DNA of 64,000 nt from Gautieria morchelliformis (Eukaryota; Basidiomycota; Agaricomycetes; Gomphales; Gomphaceae), in contig WHVA01000021.1 in NCBI GenBank assembly GCA_015179125.1, positions 248,001 to 312,000 of the forward strand. Reading direction: 5' to 3'. Positions 24,444 to 36,229 of the stretch are shown piece after piece (the stretch's first letter is position 1; each line of letters starts with the position of its first letter). The position numbers and the translations under genes are program-made. The notes beneath the pieces were generated by a model. That model was not told the origin of the DNA. It saw only the letters and a list, made by a program, of their open reading frames with translations, and ran no database searches.

Positions 24444-25402
24444 CTAACAGTTGCAGCCGTAATTCTGCGAACTTTCAGAGTCAATCCTGATGGGGTCTGG
24501 GTAGTCGGCGTATCTGTGTGAGATGGTGAACATCATGGAGAGGGTGTACGCAGGCGAAATGTAAACACCCACAATTCAACCTCGGCCTCTTGTTGGAGTG
24601 CATTCTTTGCGATCGTCTGGAATGCTTGCTCAACGTTGATGGCCTCTTTTGCAGAAGTCTCGAAATATGGAATGTTCCCTTTTGACTGGCACCACGTCAT
24701 TGCACGTTTCTGTGTAACCTGTGGCGATGGAAACGATCAATGCGAGCTACGACCGATTCTGGCCGCTCACTTGTCTCTTGTTCTCCTCGACATCAATCTT
24801 ATTCCCCAGAACAACAAAAGGGAAGTTCTCCGGGTCATGTGGGCTTGCTTGAATCAAGAATTCATCTCGCCAGCTGTCCAATGTCTCGAATGATTTCGAG
24901 CTGTTCACATCATATACGAGTACGCAGCAATCTGCACCCCGGTAAAAAGCCACACCAAGTGATTGGAATCGTTCTTGACCAGCGGTGTCCCACAGCTAAA
25001 AGCGAAAGAGTACTCTATTAGCTTCAATAGCACCAGTTGGCATTGACACCGACCTGCATGGTTACGAGACGATCATCGACCATGACTTCTTTTGTTAAGC
25101 TGTGAACAGTAACAGTTGGCATGCATAAGTAAACGTTGAAATTCATTGTGAATAGAGAGAGCCTTGACGGACAAGTCTGCGCCAATTGTGGCCTTGTATT
25201 GGTTGCTGAATCGCTTGTTGACATATTGATTCATCAACGACGTCTTCCCCACACTGAGCAGCATGAACACGGGTATTTGTGGGAACGGTAGAGCAGCTTA
25301 CCCGCTATCGCCTAGGATGATGACCTGTACAGCCAGGGACGTTTGAATGAGCAGTATCACTCAGGGGGCATGGTGGCATACCTTGAGAAGAACTCGACCC
25401 AT
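24444..25402 (-). CDS. ypt7: Rab7/Ypt7 small GTPase
   Basis: Controls late endosome, autophagosome and vacuole fusion. All G motifs can be read across exons: MGRVLLK then [20 protein letters not shown] (P-loop, split by an intron), KATIGAD (switch I), [20 protein letters not shown] (G3), [16 protein letters not shown] (G4) and [14 protein letters not shown] (G5). The effector and hypervariable parts ([19 protein letters not shown]) end in CNC, a double-cysteine geranylgeranylation signal. Rab7-specific residues such as [20 protein letters not shown] support the subfamily. At least five introns are present. It shares a 228-bp divergent promoter with Atg16. Confidence 0.93.
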
Positions 25403-25630
25403 GTCGTGAGCGTGCAATAGGAATAACGGGTAAAATGAAAGTCGTGGTAATAGGAGGAACAGGCGGCTGCGAAATGTGATTGTGTGAGTTATGTTGTGAA
25501 CTTTCACTCGGCATTCCCCGACTTCTCCTACGCTCAACGAAGCCTCGTGCCTCAGTGCCGTCGAGCTCGCCCTGGGCCTCAGACGTTGACCAGACACGCA
25601 GAATTATCAATATTTTTTACTTGCAACTTC

Positions 25631-26651
25631 ATGTCTGGTCCAGGCTGGCAGGAAGAGCTGCGGTTCGTGCTCTGCAGTCTCAGTTTTTTTTTTCGACTGT
25701 ACAGCTAATTGGTTCCTAACAGGCAGCGACTCATCGAGCGAAATGCTCGTGAATCAGCGTATTCTAATGTAATCGAACAATGTGCGATCACCCCCTCACT
25801 TGCTGCTCATGCAAGCCTGATATATTTGTCTCCTGCAGATCGACGTTTAGCACAGCAAACAACCCTTCTCAAGGAAAGGAACCAATCTCTTCTCAAGGCC
25901 GTTGGCTCCGTTCGTGCCAACCCCAGTAGTTCTACTGTAGTGGTTGGGGGAGAAGAGTTCGTGATGTCTCTTCCACCCGAAAATCTCCTCATCCCCCGAA
26001 CTCATTATCACACGTAGAAATCCTGTTCGTGCGGCGTATACTGCCTCATTAGAATCTCAGGTATCGTCACTGCGTGACGAGATGGCTGCCGTGTACAAGA
26101 CTCAGGGACAGAACGCGCAACGACTGTTGGCAATGAACGAGACCTTGCGGGAAAAGGAGGAGGCTGCGCGGATTGAGGCAGACCATTTGCGAAGAGCGGT
26201 TGATGAGCTAGGTTTGCTGCGGTCCAAAGTTGACCAGCACAATGAACTTATGGCAGAGAAGGAGCGGGCCATGCAAGTATGTGTTGTTCCACCCTTCACC
26301 TCATTGGCTATCTAACATAGTCTCTAGATATTGCACGATGAACTTGCGACTGCCGAACTTGAGCTGGGTCAGCTGCAAATCCGCAATGAGTCGCTCATGA
26401 AAGATAATGCCTCGCTGCTTCAGCGATGGCTAGACAGCAAGAATCTCGAGGCCGAGAGGCTAAACGAAGCCAATGTTTTTTACGATCAGATCGCGGAAAT
26501 GAAAGCAGCCTCCCACCTGCGACGGCCACGATCGTCGGAGACACTCGAGTCGGGGAACGGACACGTCAATGGGAGCTCGCGGACAGCAGCACCTGTACCT
26601 GGGATGGCGCCTCAAACGCAGGAGACAGTGCACCTGAATCCGAATGGCTGA
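25631..26651 (+). CDS. atg16: Autophagy protein Atg16
   Basis: Short fungal-type Atg16 without WD40 repeats. The N-terminal helix that binds Atg5 reads MSGPGWQEELR then QRLIERNARESAYSNVIEQ and YRRLAQQTTLLKERNQSLL across introns. A long coiled coil follows (LRDEMAAVYKTQGQNAQRLL; LREKEEAARIEADHLRRAVD). The Atg16 signature LLQRWLDSKNLEAERLNEAN is intact. It ends VHLNPNG. With Atg5-Atg12 it directs lipidation of Atg8 at the growing autophagosome membrane. At least four introns occur. The start is the ATG at 25631; the frame upstream is interrupted. Confidence 0.88.
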
Positions 26652-27168
26652 TCATTGAAGAGGCGGATTAGACCCTTAGTGTACCCTGTCTTTCATCTCG
26701 TTTTCAAAGTGAAGTCCTCTGCATTTTCTGTAGTCATTTACCATTCACTAGTATTTCATATCTTCCATAAATAATGACATTGTACCCTATCTCAGATCAT
26801 GGTAAACTCAAGTTATTTTATTCAGACTGTTCGGTAAAGCGTGGCATAGAGCAATATAACAAAGGACAAAGAAAAGTAACGGCATGACGATGATGTATGG
26901 AACCTTCAATGTTGGCAGGTGAGGCAGGAGTGATGAGGGTAGATATAAGAGAAGAGAGGACAGAGGACGAGCCCAATACGAAGAACAGGGAACGTATCAT
27001 GGGCCAGAAGGAAGACGCCCAGCTTTTGAACACAAGAAAAAAATTCACGGAATGCGTTCGTAACGTGGATAAGAAATATATGCTGGAGGATCACAGAGAC
27101 ACAAAATAATCAACGACGCCGATATGACTACCGAAATGACACCAGGGACATCCAGAATAGACGGTGAT
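26652..27168. other. Convergent 3' region, no gene seen
   Basis: 517 bp between the stops of Atg16 (plus) and the Pub1/TIA-1 gene (minus). Short ORFs lack homology. AT-rich stretches with AATAAT and AATAAA-like sequences on each strand fit the 3' ends of both mRNAs. Confidence 0.5.
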
Positions 27169-28742
27169 TTAAGCGCCCTGGGTTTCGGCGCCTTGCTGAC
27201 CAGCCTGTTGACCGTAGTAACCTAAAAAAAAATAGGCATTAGTCACTGACAGACATCGTGCAGAGGTCATAACTCACCTCCCCAGTAAGACTGCGAGTAA
27301 AATGCGTTAGGGTCAGCGCCCCATTGAGCTTGCGCTTGGGCTGCCTGACCATCGGCCCCAGCCTGTCCTTGTCCGGGTAGGCCACCCGCGCGAGCTCCTC
27401 CAACAGCTGCTCCACCAGGCACGGCACCAGCAGAACCAGCGCCTGCGCTTGGCGCAGCGGTGCCACCTGGACTAGCACCCGCAGCAGGGAAGCCACCGTA
27501 CCCACCAGCGAATCCAGGATACTGCCCGTACTGATTGGGCTGCGGCATACCATACATTCCCTTAAAAACAAGATAATTTACAGCTAGAATTGGTTCAATT
27601 AGAACAACCGACGTACCATCCCACCGTAAGGATTAGAAAGGCCAGCCGCGGCCGGCGTAGGGCTCAGCGGACCGCCAGGTTGAGTCGTCCCGCCATCCGC
27701 TCTGTCCTTACCCCAACTACACTTAATTGGCCTTCCGTGCACCATCTGGCCCTGTAGCTGAACGATGGCCATTGCTGCATTTTCGTGCGTATCGAGTTTC
27801 ACAAAGGCGAAACCTCTATCCGCTTGCATGCGAATCTCTTGAAGATAACCAATAGATTGGAAGAGGGGTATGAGATCTGCTTGAGTGCAGTATGGGACTA
27901 GATTTCCCACATAGACGGTAGAATTGAAAGCCGGCGTTTGCTGAACAACGGTTTCGTAGGAAAGTGGACCGCCTTGGAAATTAATTGGAGCAGGTGCTCC
28001 CCCTGCTCCTCCAGGCATACCGCCCATTCCCGGGGTGCCAGGTGCACCTTGCGTCTTCTGGTTGGCCCAATTGACACGGATTGCACGAGAACCAAGCCAT
28101 TCGCCATTCATGGTAGCAATAGCCTGTTCAGCGTCCGTCTTATCCCTAAACGCAAGGAAACCGTAACCGCGAGACTTTCCCGAATTCATATCCCACATGA
28201 CGCGAGCGTCAGACATAGACCCGAAAGCACTGAAGGCCTTGCCGAGAATTTCATCATTGACCTCAGGGCTAAGGTCACCCACGAAGACGTGATAATGACC
28301 GGTGGTATCTTCCTTGTTTTGTTGGCCCTGGTAGGCCCAGTTGACGCGGATCTCCGTGTCGAAGATCTTGCGACCGTTCAAGGTCTGAAGAGCGGTCTCT
28401 GCGGCACGCATATCCGTGTACTCGACAAAGCCGTAGTTTAGTCCGCCGTGCTGATAATTACGATCGGGGATGATCTTGACATGCTGAACAGGGCCGGCGA
28501 CAGCGAAGATCTCCGTCAACATGTATTCGGTGACCCTGGGACTCAGGTTGCCCACGTACAAATGGGCACTACAGGAGACAAGTCAGTCTATGTCACATAC
28601 CGTATTGTCTTCAAGCCCTTACGAATTACTTACCGGCGCTGATCCCAGACATCGATAAACAGAAACTGCATCAGCGCAAGATCAAGTGATGGGCATAGAC
28701 AACTGTGCTCACAGGTGCTTCTGCAGGACCGCCAAGGTTCAT
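27169..28742 (-). CDS. pub1: Pub1/TIA-1-type RNA-binding protein with three RRMs
   Basis: Poly(U)-binding protein of the TIA-1/Pub1 family, which controls mRNA stability and stress-granule formation. N-terminus MNLGGPAEAP, then a tiny exon and RRAHLYVGNLSPRVTEYMLT. RRM1 (YGFVEYTDMRAAETALQTL), RRM2 (YHVFVGDLSPEVNDEILGKA; RGYGFLAFRDKTDAEQAI) and RRM3 (STVYVGNLVPYCTQADLIPL; RGFAFVKLDTHENAAMAIVQ) are complete. The linker between RRM2 and RRM3 is Gly/Pro/Met-rich. The tail is Gly/Ala/Gln-rich and ends YYGQQAGQQGAETQGA, a prion-like low-complexity region. Upstream, 28750-29070 has a purine-rich GA tract (28900-28945) that would be a pyrimidine-rich leader on the coding strand. Confidence 0.9.
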
Positions 28743-29080
28743 GATGCTTGAAGAATGAGAAACTACGTGAGTCTGCTGCTTGTTAGGAGCCGGAGTTCCG
28801 ATCAACGAGTGAGAAAAACTGACAAAAGAGGATGAGAGGCTATAGAGAGAAGAGTACGAGTTGCCCAAGACTTTTGTACTACAAGGGAGAAAGCGAGAGA
28901 GGAAATAGACGAGGAGAGATTGAGGAGAGAGAGAGAGAAAACGGAGACCAGAGTTCAACACAATTGCGCGATGGCTGTTCAAGGCAAAAGAGTGGGAATT
29001 TTTCCGACGGCTCCAATTTTCCAGGTCCGCCGGCGGCAGCATACCTAACTTAAAACACAATGATAATTACTGTAAGTATA

Positions 29081-30347
29081 CTAACGTTGCGTAGGTACGT
29101 TCAAAAGTACGTTTCCCCCACTGCTCGGAACATAGGTCACGTTGGGATTGCTCGCGAGCGATTGGACAATCGCTTTGCTCGCTTCAATTTTCCGGAACGC
29201 TACGAACGCTTCCCCGGCCCTATCCAGCGCATGAGATATCGTGGCGGCCGCCTCCGCCTCACCCTCAGCCCGAATAACGGCAGCCTGACGTTCTTGCTCA
29301 GCCTGAATATGTTGGGATTAGTGACTGAAGGTTCCCGACGTCGCGTCGCCTACCTTCTCAACGATGAATTTAGCACGTTCAGCATCTATAATGGGATATT
29401 TTTCAGTTTCTATGAAGATAGGGTATATCTCAAGGCAGCGGCGTACCTTGCTGTGCGATTTGTTTTGCTTCAACTGCCTACAGAAAATGTTGTTGTCGAT
29501 ATGTGAAGGTAAGGAAATCAATCGACTTACTTGTGTGAATTCCTGATAGCCATGCAAATTAGTATGCTGACAGATGTAAGCAACAAGTGACGTACCTTTC
29601 CAAACGTCAGATGGGTGATGGAAACATCTTCTAGTCGGATGTTGAACTCCCCTGCACGCTGAAGGAGATCCTCTCTGATTCTTGATGAAACCTGTATGAA
29701 AGGATGCTGCTAAGTAGGCAGTTTAATTGCTGGCATCGTACAGTAACCCACCACCTCACGCTGAGTGATCAGTTCAGCGGCATCAAATTGCGCCACAGTT
29801 GCCTTTAGGACCTCGTTTCCAATGGAGGGCAGCACTCGCTCATCGTAATCTAATCCAAGATTTTGATAAATTTTTGGTAGATGATCAACTTCAGGCCGCG
29901 AGAGGACACGCAGAGTAATAGAGACCATCTGCAAGTCTTTTGATCCAGTGGTTGTCGATATATTCTGAGGGATTGTTTCCGGTCAACGTGAAGGCAAGGC
30001 GTGTTACATAGAGCGCTCACTCTGGGTTTGGTGCGGACGTCATAGAGGATTGCGCGTTGCAACCATGGTACGAGGAAATGCGTACCCTCCTTAGATGCCT
30101 AACCGTATGAAGTTGGGTTCATCTAATTGGATTCATCGGAAATGGAAATAACAGAACACACCTCTCCCTTGACACCTTGAAACCTGTCGAACATAACGGC
30201 TCTATATCCTCCAGGAACATCATAAATGCTTGCATTGAGGACAGTCAGACCAACAGCAATTGGAACTACATCGCAATTAATCCAGAGACTTTAATGTGTG
30301 TAAAATTACGCACCGAAGAGACGTGACGCTGCCTGCGAGAGAGCCAT
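29081..30347 (-). CDS. phb1: Prohibitin 1
   Basis: Mitochondrial inner-membrane scaffold subunit that forms a ring with prohibitin 2. It begins [12 protein letters not shown] and [20 protein letters not shown] (membrane anchor). The SPFH core includes [54 protein letters not shown] and [20 protein letters not shown]. The C-terminal coiled coil reads KEFTQAVEAKQ and [10 protein letters not shown], and the protein ends [10 protein letters not shown]. About eight introns are present. The pattern at [18 protein letters not shown] places it in the PHB1, not PHB2, group. Confidence 0.92.
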
Positions 30348-30711
30348 GTTGACTGTCCAGGAGTACAAACGTAAGCGCCCAAGAATTATAAGCCGCTAAG
30401 AGATTAAAATTACAGTACTGTCGGGAAGATTCGATCTGCTATGGTTAAACAATTCGAATAACTGATCAAGAGCGTACCTACGTGGCCAGCCTCATAACTG
30501 AATTAAGAGTATCTGTCATTTTTCGGTAATTTGGAATCCCTGCGCTGAAAATAAGCCATGCTTAGAAGTATCACATTACTTAGCAAATGCAAATGGGAGC
30601 ACTGATGGTGCAAAGGTACGCCATGAAAAGTCTAGGAATATTAACCAAGTATATATATATATGCTCAGTTGTGGTCATATGCATAGGCATGGCTGCAGAG
30701 ATTGGAAGGCC
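30348..30711. other. Intergenic with a TA microsatellite
   Basis: 364 bp between the prohibitin start and the ASNSD1-like stop. A pure (TA) run of about 14-16 bp lies near 30648-30662. No gene or other motif is evident. Confidence 0.5.
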
Positions 30712-33161
30712 TTAGGTAGACAGCGCCTTATCACCGTCCCTGTCCCCAACGCCAACCTCCATTCGCGCCGAGTGACTTCCGAACTGCATCGCCCGTTTTT
30801 TACGCCGGCTAGCCACCTCAAGGCCTAAGTGCTGCGCCGCGAGCCTCAACAACAACTTGTCACCTAATCCCACCTCGAGTCTAGGGTCGACTTTAAGGTG
30901 TACAGGCAGACTGGCCACGAATTCTACGACCGAAAGCGAAAGGAAAGGATGGCGGGTCTCTTTACCGTGGCAGGAAATCATACGGTCATCTCTTCCAAGA
31001 TTTCGACTGGGGAGGCGGTCAAGCTCGAGCTGAAGCTTTATACAACCTGGCGTTTTAGCTGTGCTTTGAAGATGAACGAGAACTCAAACCTCGTCAATGA
31101 GGGCTTCCCAACTACCAGTATTGAATGCCGAGCGATGGCGGCCATAGCCGCCCAATAGTTCATCCGATCCCAAACCGTTCAATAAAACCCGGGCAGGGCT
31201 GGTGTAGGGTTCAGGGTAGCCCGACAAGTCTTTGATTACTTTTCCTTTCCCTCGAGATGCAAAGTAGAGTGCAAGGCCCAGGCTCTACGGGGCATGTTAG
31301 TGGGGCACCATCTTTACAGTACAGAAACAAACCAAGATAAAACTAGGCTCACCAAATCCATCACTGTTCGACTGGGCAGCATGATATCTTCGACCAGCCC
31401 CTTTGCTTGCGAAGATTCTGCATAGTCGACGTCAATTTCTACCTGTTCGAAGGCATCAGGAAGTGAAAGCCCTTAGAGAACTCATAGGCTGACAAAGTTC
31501 CATCGCCGTCCTGGACATAATCGACGTAGTTCCTCCAACTCCTCCAAACCCGAGAGTCGGTCCGGTACACTGTATATGCTACTTCGCTTCCCGTTAGAAG
31601 GGTGAACTCGAGTTGAATCTACTCCTTTATTCTTCCTTCGTTTCGACTGGTCGCCGTCACTCCGACTTATTAATTTACGAGGGTTCTCGAAGGCGACATT
31701 CAGTAAATCAATCGGCTCATCCAGTGGAATATAGCTGCATCCCATATTGTATATAGTGTCAATCATCGCGCAGTAAGATAGTCTATGCCGGTCAACATAC
31801 CGATTAGCCAAAAATGCGACCATCGTGGAATCTATTCCGCCCGAGTAGAGCACAGCTACCCGAGCGGCCTGATCTACGCTATGAGCAGCTATGATCAGAC
31901 ATTATGTATTCTGGTCTAGATGTAACCCACGATGATCGGGGAATGTTTTGCACGCGCAGGCGGACACTAGTGTCAAGAATATCTAAGAATCCATCGATGG
32001 CAACAGTTAATTCCTTTGGCAACGGCGTCGCTAGATGTATTGTTTCTGGAGCATCGGGAACCGTGCGATTGACACGAGCCAGTTGGGCCTGCGAGAGCTC
32101 AATTGGTCGATAGTAGGTTGAGGAGAAAAACTAACGCACGCACGAAAAGCATCGATGCATCAAGTGATGTCCTATCCTTTAAATCCATCGCTTGCTTAAA
32201 GGAGGTTACCACCTACAGAGCAGAGATGATGGAGCTTATTCAATGAAAGCTTTGAACATACATTACCCGATCCGTACAGACGACGCACGTCAAGGCAGTG
32301 GATAAACTGGGGGTCTACTTCCTCGAAATTATGAGTTTGTTTGGTGCCTGCAGAGGTGGAGGACAGAATTAAGTAGGGACTGTTCTCGGTTGGTCGATGC
32401 ACTAGTAAGGACCGTCGTCCTAGCGGATCACGAGCGAAGAATAATCTATGAGTACTACGCTACGAAGTAGATCAGCCATGACAACTGGGAAAGATTGATT
32501 GTTAAATACCTGGTAGTACACGAATGCATATCTGAGTGTTGAGACTGTTAACTTGCTGACCTCCAACTTCGACATGAAAGTAACCTTACGGGCCCTCTAT
32601 GTTTGAAATGAAGGAACAAATGGCATCAGAGTTTTCTAACTCATCGAGCCTGGCGAATACGACGGCTCCGTCGTTGCTATCAGCAGCAAGCTATTCGAGA
32701 GTCGTGTTAGGCTTCAAGGAGCGGTCTGGTAGGAAGGGAGATTATACAGCAACTCCTTCAAATACCTTGGTAAATTCAGAACCTGTACATGAGCCAACGG
32801 TTGACGTTGTGGTCAGCAAAGAGACAGACCTCCCCGTTCCAACAGAAGACACTTTTCTCAGATGTGTGGGGTTGTCGCACTAGTGTCTCTCCCCGGAGAT
32901 GCAAGGTAGACGCAACAAATGATATCGAGATTTCGAGATCTCTCTGTGCTGAATCCGCGGAAAGTACCACATTTTCTGTGCATTGTGAGTCAGGCCCTAC
33001 TAACATAAAATACGAAACACGGTCAGTAAAAGTACCGTAATAAATATATAAATATTCTCGCCTCGTGCTGCGTTATATTCGACAAGTCGACGCCAGTCTG
33101 TGGAGTTCAGTAACACTCCTGAATTTTGTTGAAGGCTAACACAGACAGTGATTCCACACAT
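30712..33161 (-). CDS. ASNSD1-like glutamine-amidotransferase/asparagine-synthetase-like protein
   Basis: Two-domain protein of the ASNSD1 family, related to asparagine synthetase. The N-terminal class II amidotransferase starts MCGITVCVSLQQ with Cys2 as nucleophile; RGPDS (made by joining exons 1 and 2), TLHLRGETLVRQP, WNGEV, YAFVYYQ and RDPLGRRSLLV follow. The synthetase-like half has the PP-loop LYSGGIDSTMVAFLANRY, LGSDELLGGYGRHR and TRHPFLSLSVVEFVASLP. It ends GDRDGDKALST. Intron 1 (32997-33061) uses a GC donor; this joins RG to PDS as the family requires. A TCACGTGA site sits 15 bp upstream of the ATG. Activity on asparagine is not proven for this family. Confidence 0.82.
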
Positions 33162-33176
33162 CTAGTGTCAGGTAGA

Positions 33177-33184
33177 TCACGTGA
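33177..33184. promoter_or_regulatory. TCACGTGA site just upstream of the ASNSD1-like start
   Basis: An 8-bp palindrome with a CACGTG core, 15 bp before the start codon. Similar cores lie close to the start of the GST gene and of GH5 copy B. A role in transcription is inferred from place only. Confidence 0.4.
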
Positions 33185-33310
33185 CAGAACAGCTCTGAAT
33201 TGGATTTTCGAATACGGTAAAAGCCTATAGTACAATATTGGTCTAAAGGCACTAAGCCGGTTCCATGCATTCCGTACGTGGCCAATTCTATCTCCTACTA
33301 AGGTCGGATT

Positions 33311-35321
33311 TTACGCCGTGTAAGTGCTGGAAGAAACGTTGCCTCCACGGCCAGTCCAGTTAACATCTACAAGACCAACGGTGATTAAAAGGTATCAATG
33401 TAGAACAGGCCAAGCTACGTACGAATGTCCTCGCCAGGCCTGAGTTTGTCATTTTCTTTGCCAGGCAGGACTCTGAATGTATGGGCGCCGAAATAATCAC
33501 GCTGTGAGAGCAATCGGAGCTGATAATGAATGAATGATACAAAGACGGAATCAAGGTTACCTGGGCCTGAATAAGATTCGCTGGTACGATCTCACTCCGG
33601 TAACCATCGAAAAAGGCCAGTGCCGTGCTGAACGCCGGGGTGGGAATGCCCCAAAGAACGGCCTGAGCGATAACACGTCGCCAACCGGGTTGTGCCTTGT
33701 GGACAGCTAGGTAGAGCGCACCATCAGTATCAGCGAGGACACAGGAAACAGACCGAACCCTTGTTGAAGAAATCGTCGAACAACAGACTTTCGAGATTCG
33801 GAGATTTTTCATACGCTTTTGTGATGTCACTGAGGAAGACGCTCTGAAAATGGTCAAGGGCACATGCCGCCATAAGATCAAGTATTTGTACCGACCTTAA
33901 TAATGCATCCACCCCTCCACATGCGAGCAATACCCGCGTAGTTCAGGTTCCAACCCAACTGCGTACAGGCCCCGTTAACTTTGCTTGGGTTCCGAAATGA
34001 AACTAGTAGTCACCTCCTTGGCAGTTTCCCTCATCAACATGAATCCCTGTGTGTAGGAGATCAACTTAGAGGCGTAGAGGGCTTGCTCCAAGTCGTCAAT
34101 GAATTGCTGTTTATCACCCCTGAAGGGCTCCTTCTGGGGACCCGAGATGATTTTACTGGCACGGTTCCGCTCTGCCTTGATAGCAGAAAGACAACGAGCA
34201 AAGACGGCTTCTCCAATAAGGGTGACTAGTGAAAATGGTCTTATGAAAGGATTGAAAGCAAGCTCACAGGGAAGAGCTGACCTGCAGTCCCAGCATCAAG
34301 AGCAGCAATTGCGGTCCATTTACCTGTACCTTTCTGACCAGCTTGGTCAAGAATTTTGGTGACCAAGGGTTCACCGTCGTCATCCTTAAACTTTAGGATA
34401 TTGGTCGTGATTTCTATGAGGAAGCTGTCGAGGACACCCTTGTTCCACTTGTCAAAGATGGAGGCGATTTCATCCTCGTGCAAGCCCAGGCCACGCTTGA
34501 GAATATCGTAGGCTTCCGCAATCAGCTGCATGTCTCCATACTCAATACCTGAAAGGAATAAGAGAGCGGCTGCTAGATGGAGGTGGAGCTCGCGTACCAT
34601 TGTGTACCATCTTGACATAGTGACCTGATCCAGTTTCGCCGACCCAGTCACAGCACGGTTCTCCTTGAACTTGTGCTGCTGTGGCCTGGAAGATGGGCTT
34701 GATGTGTGGCCAAGCGGCGGTGCTTCCACCTGGCATTAGCGACGGACCATACCGTGCGCCTTCTTCACCTCCTGAAACCCCAGACCCAACAAACAATAAG
34801 CCCTTGGACTCAAGTTCTTTGGTGCGGCGAATACTGTCTGGATAGTGAGAGTTTCCACCATCGATAATAATGTCACCCTTTTCAAGATAGGGCTCTAATT
34901 TAGATATGAAGTCGTCCACGGCCGGACCAGCCTTGACGAGCAGAATGATCTTGCGAGGCTTCTTCAATTTAGCGCAGAGCTCTTGTACGGAGTGAGCGCC
35001 TTGGACCTTGGTGCCTAGCACGACCTGAGACCTCGCGACGCACAAGCGAAACGATCGACAAACCTTTAGCCTCGTTTTCGAGGAAATGGTCCACCTTGCT
35101 TGTTGTACGGTTGTACGCAACCACAGTGAAACCCTTGTCGTTCATGTTCAAGATGAGGTTTTGGCCCTTCAAACAAGACGTTAACAGGGCATCCGTAGTC
35201 TACCTTGAACCACAGAAGACTTGCCATCACGGCCAAGCCGATGAGACCGATATCACCACTGTGCAGATCGGTGAGCGAAGAGGTGTGGACATGAGCGGCA
35301 GACGTACGTAGGTTGGGACAT
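33311..35321 (-). CDS. gnd1: 6-phosphogluconate dehydrogenase, decarboxylating
   Basis: Third enzyme of the oxidative pentose-phosphate pathway, giving ribulose 5-phosphate and NADPH. Exon 1 is short (MSQPT), joined by a GTACGT donor to [11 protein letters not shown] and, through a GC-donor intron at 35167-35224, to [20 protein letters not shown]. Further motifs are [57 protein letters not shown] and [16 protein letters not shown]. The C-terminal dimer tail reads [13 protein letters not shown] and [10 protein letters not shown] and ends STYTA. A start at 35413 was considered, but splicing from it does not give the conserved [13 protein letters not shown]. At least eight introns occur. Confidence 0.92.
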
Positions 35322-35949
35322 GATATGGGAGAGGAGGTTTGAGAGACGTGAGTGAGCAATGGCAGAAAGTTGTAGAGAGCCAAGCTGACAAATCCTATGT
35401 TTACAGCTGGCATGTGATGACGATGATTGGACGCCAGCGCAGCTAATCCGGTATGCCCTCATTTCTCCGTTATCCGTATGGATCCCACGTTGCACGCAAA
35501 TCACATCTCGGCCCACAGTCAGCGGTGAGATGATTATTCCTTAGAGGATTATTATTCTCAGGATAGGTTGTACGTCGGTGGCATTGCCTGCTGTTTCGAC
35601 TTCCTTGATCTTCTTGCGGCGTTCGTAGTACTGGCTGTTGGCAAACTCGTCACTCGATCTCCATCCGGTCCTTGACATGGCGGGCGAAAGTCATTTCGTG
35701 TCGAGGCAAAGTGCTTTGTAGCTACTATCAAGCCGGCTCTACTCGCGATTTGACACAAGCCATGCATCATTCTTCATGCATTCTTCTCAACCAGATACAA
35801 AACGAGCACAGGACCAACGCACCCCAAGCAATAACTCATCTACAAAGGTTGTCTATGTATGCGAGCGTATGCGCAACTGCCTGGATGTGAAACTAAGTCC
35901 GGTCCAGTATGATCTTGCTCAGAATGAAGGCAACATGCTAACCAGTGAC
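35322..35949. other. Intergenic between 6PGD and the aconitase upstream region
   Basis: About 630 bp. A 44-codon minus-strand frame at 35564-35698 (MSRTGWRSSDEFANSQYYER...) looks protein-like in composition but has no partner exon or known relative that I can name. Otherwise it holds the 6PGD promoter. Confidence 0.35.
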
Positions 35950-36229
35950 ATTGAGCTCCTTGAGTGTTCAAGTTAACGGAAGGTGATCTATCCCATGAGG
36001 AGACAACAACAAGCTGCCTTCAAGGGCGCAGAGCCGTATCCACAGAGTCAGTCGCCTGCACGCCGGCAGCGTCAAGCGTCACGTCGAAGCTCGCAGCTTT
36101 CGTCACCGCGATCATTGAAGCTATTAGATCGTCAGCTTCCGCACCCAACGGAGTCATAATTTTCGTCGCGCCAAGTATCTTGACGCGTAACACCGTGACA
36201 TCACCAAAGCATGCGTCGCGTCCAGCCAT
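35950..36229 (-). pseudogene. Decayed medium-chain dehydrogenase fragment
   Basis: Minus-strand reading gives VLRVKILGATKIMTPLGAEA and SFDVTLDAAGVQATDSVDTA, the Rossmann and post-Rossmann part of zinc-type medium-chain alcohol/polyol dehydrogenases. After the next residues the frame breaks: a VNLNT segment lies in one frame and LKELNVTG in another, where intact relatives have both in one stretch. The N-terminal catalytic half and the C-terminal end are missing, and a block is lost after GATKIM. I read it as a truncated, frameshifted relic. It lies antisense across the upstream region and first bases of the aconitase gene. A highly spliced active gene is less likely. Confidence 0.5.

Noticed and set aside
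30645..30665. Possible regulatory TA tract
   Set aside because: Simple dinucleotide microsatellite in intergenic DNA; no further structure.
35564..35698. 44-codon minus-strand frame with SDEFANSQYYERR
   Set aside because: Protein-like but too short, no partner exon found, and does not match the C-terminus expected for the nearby dehydrogenase relic.
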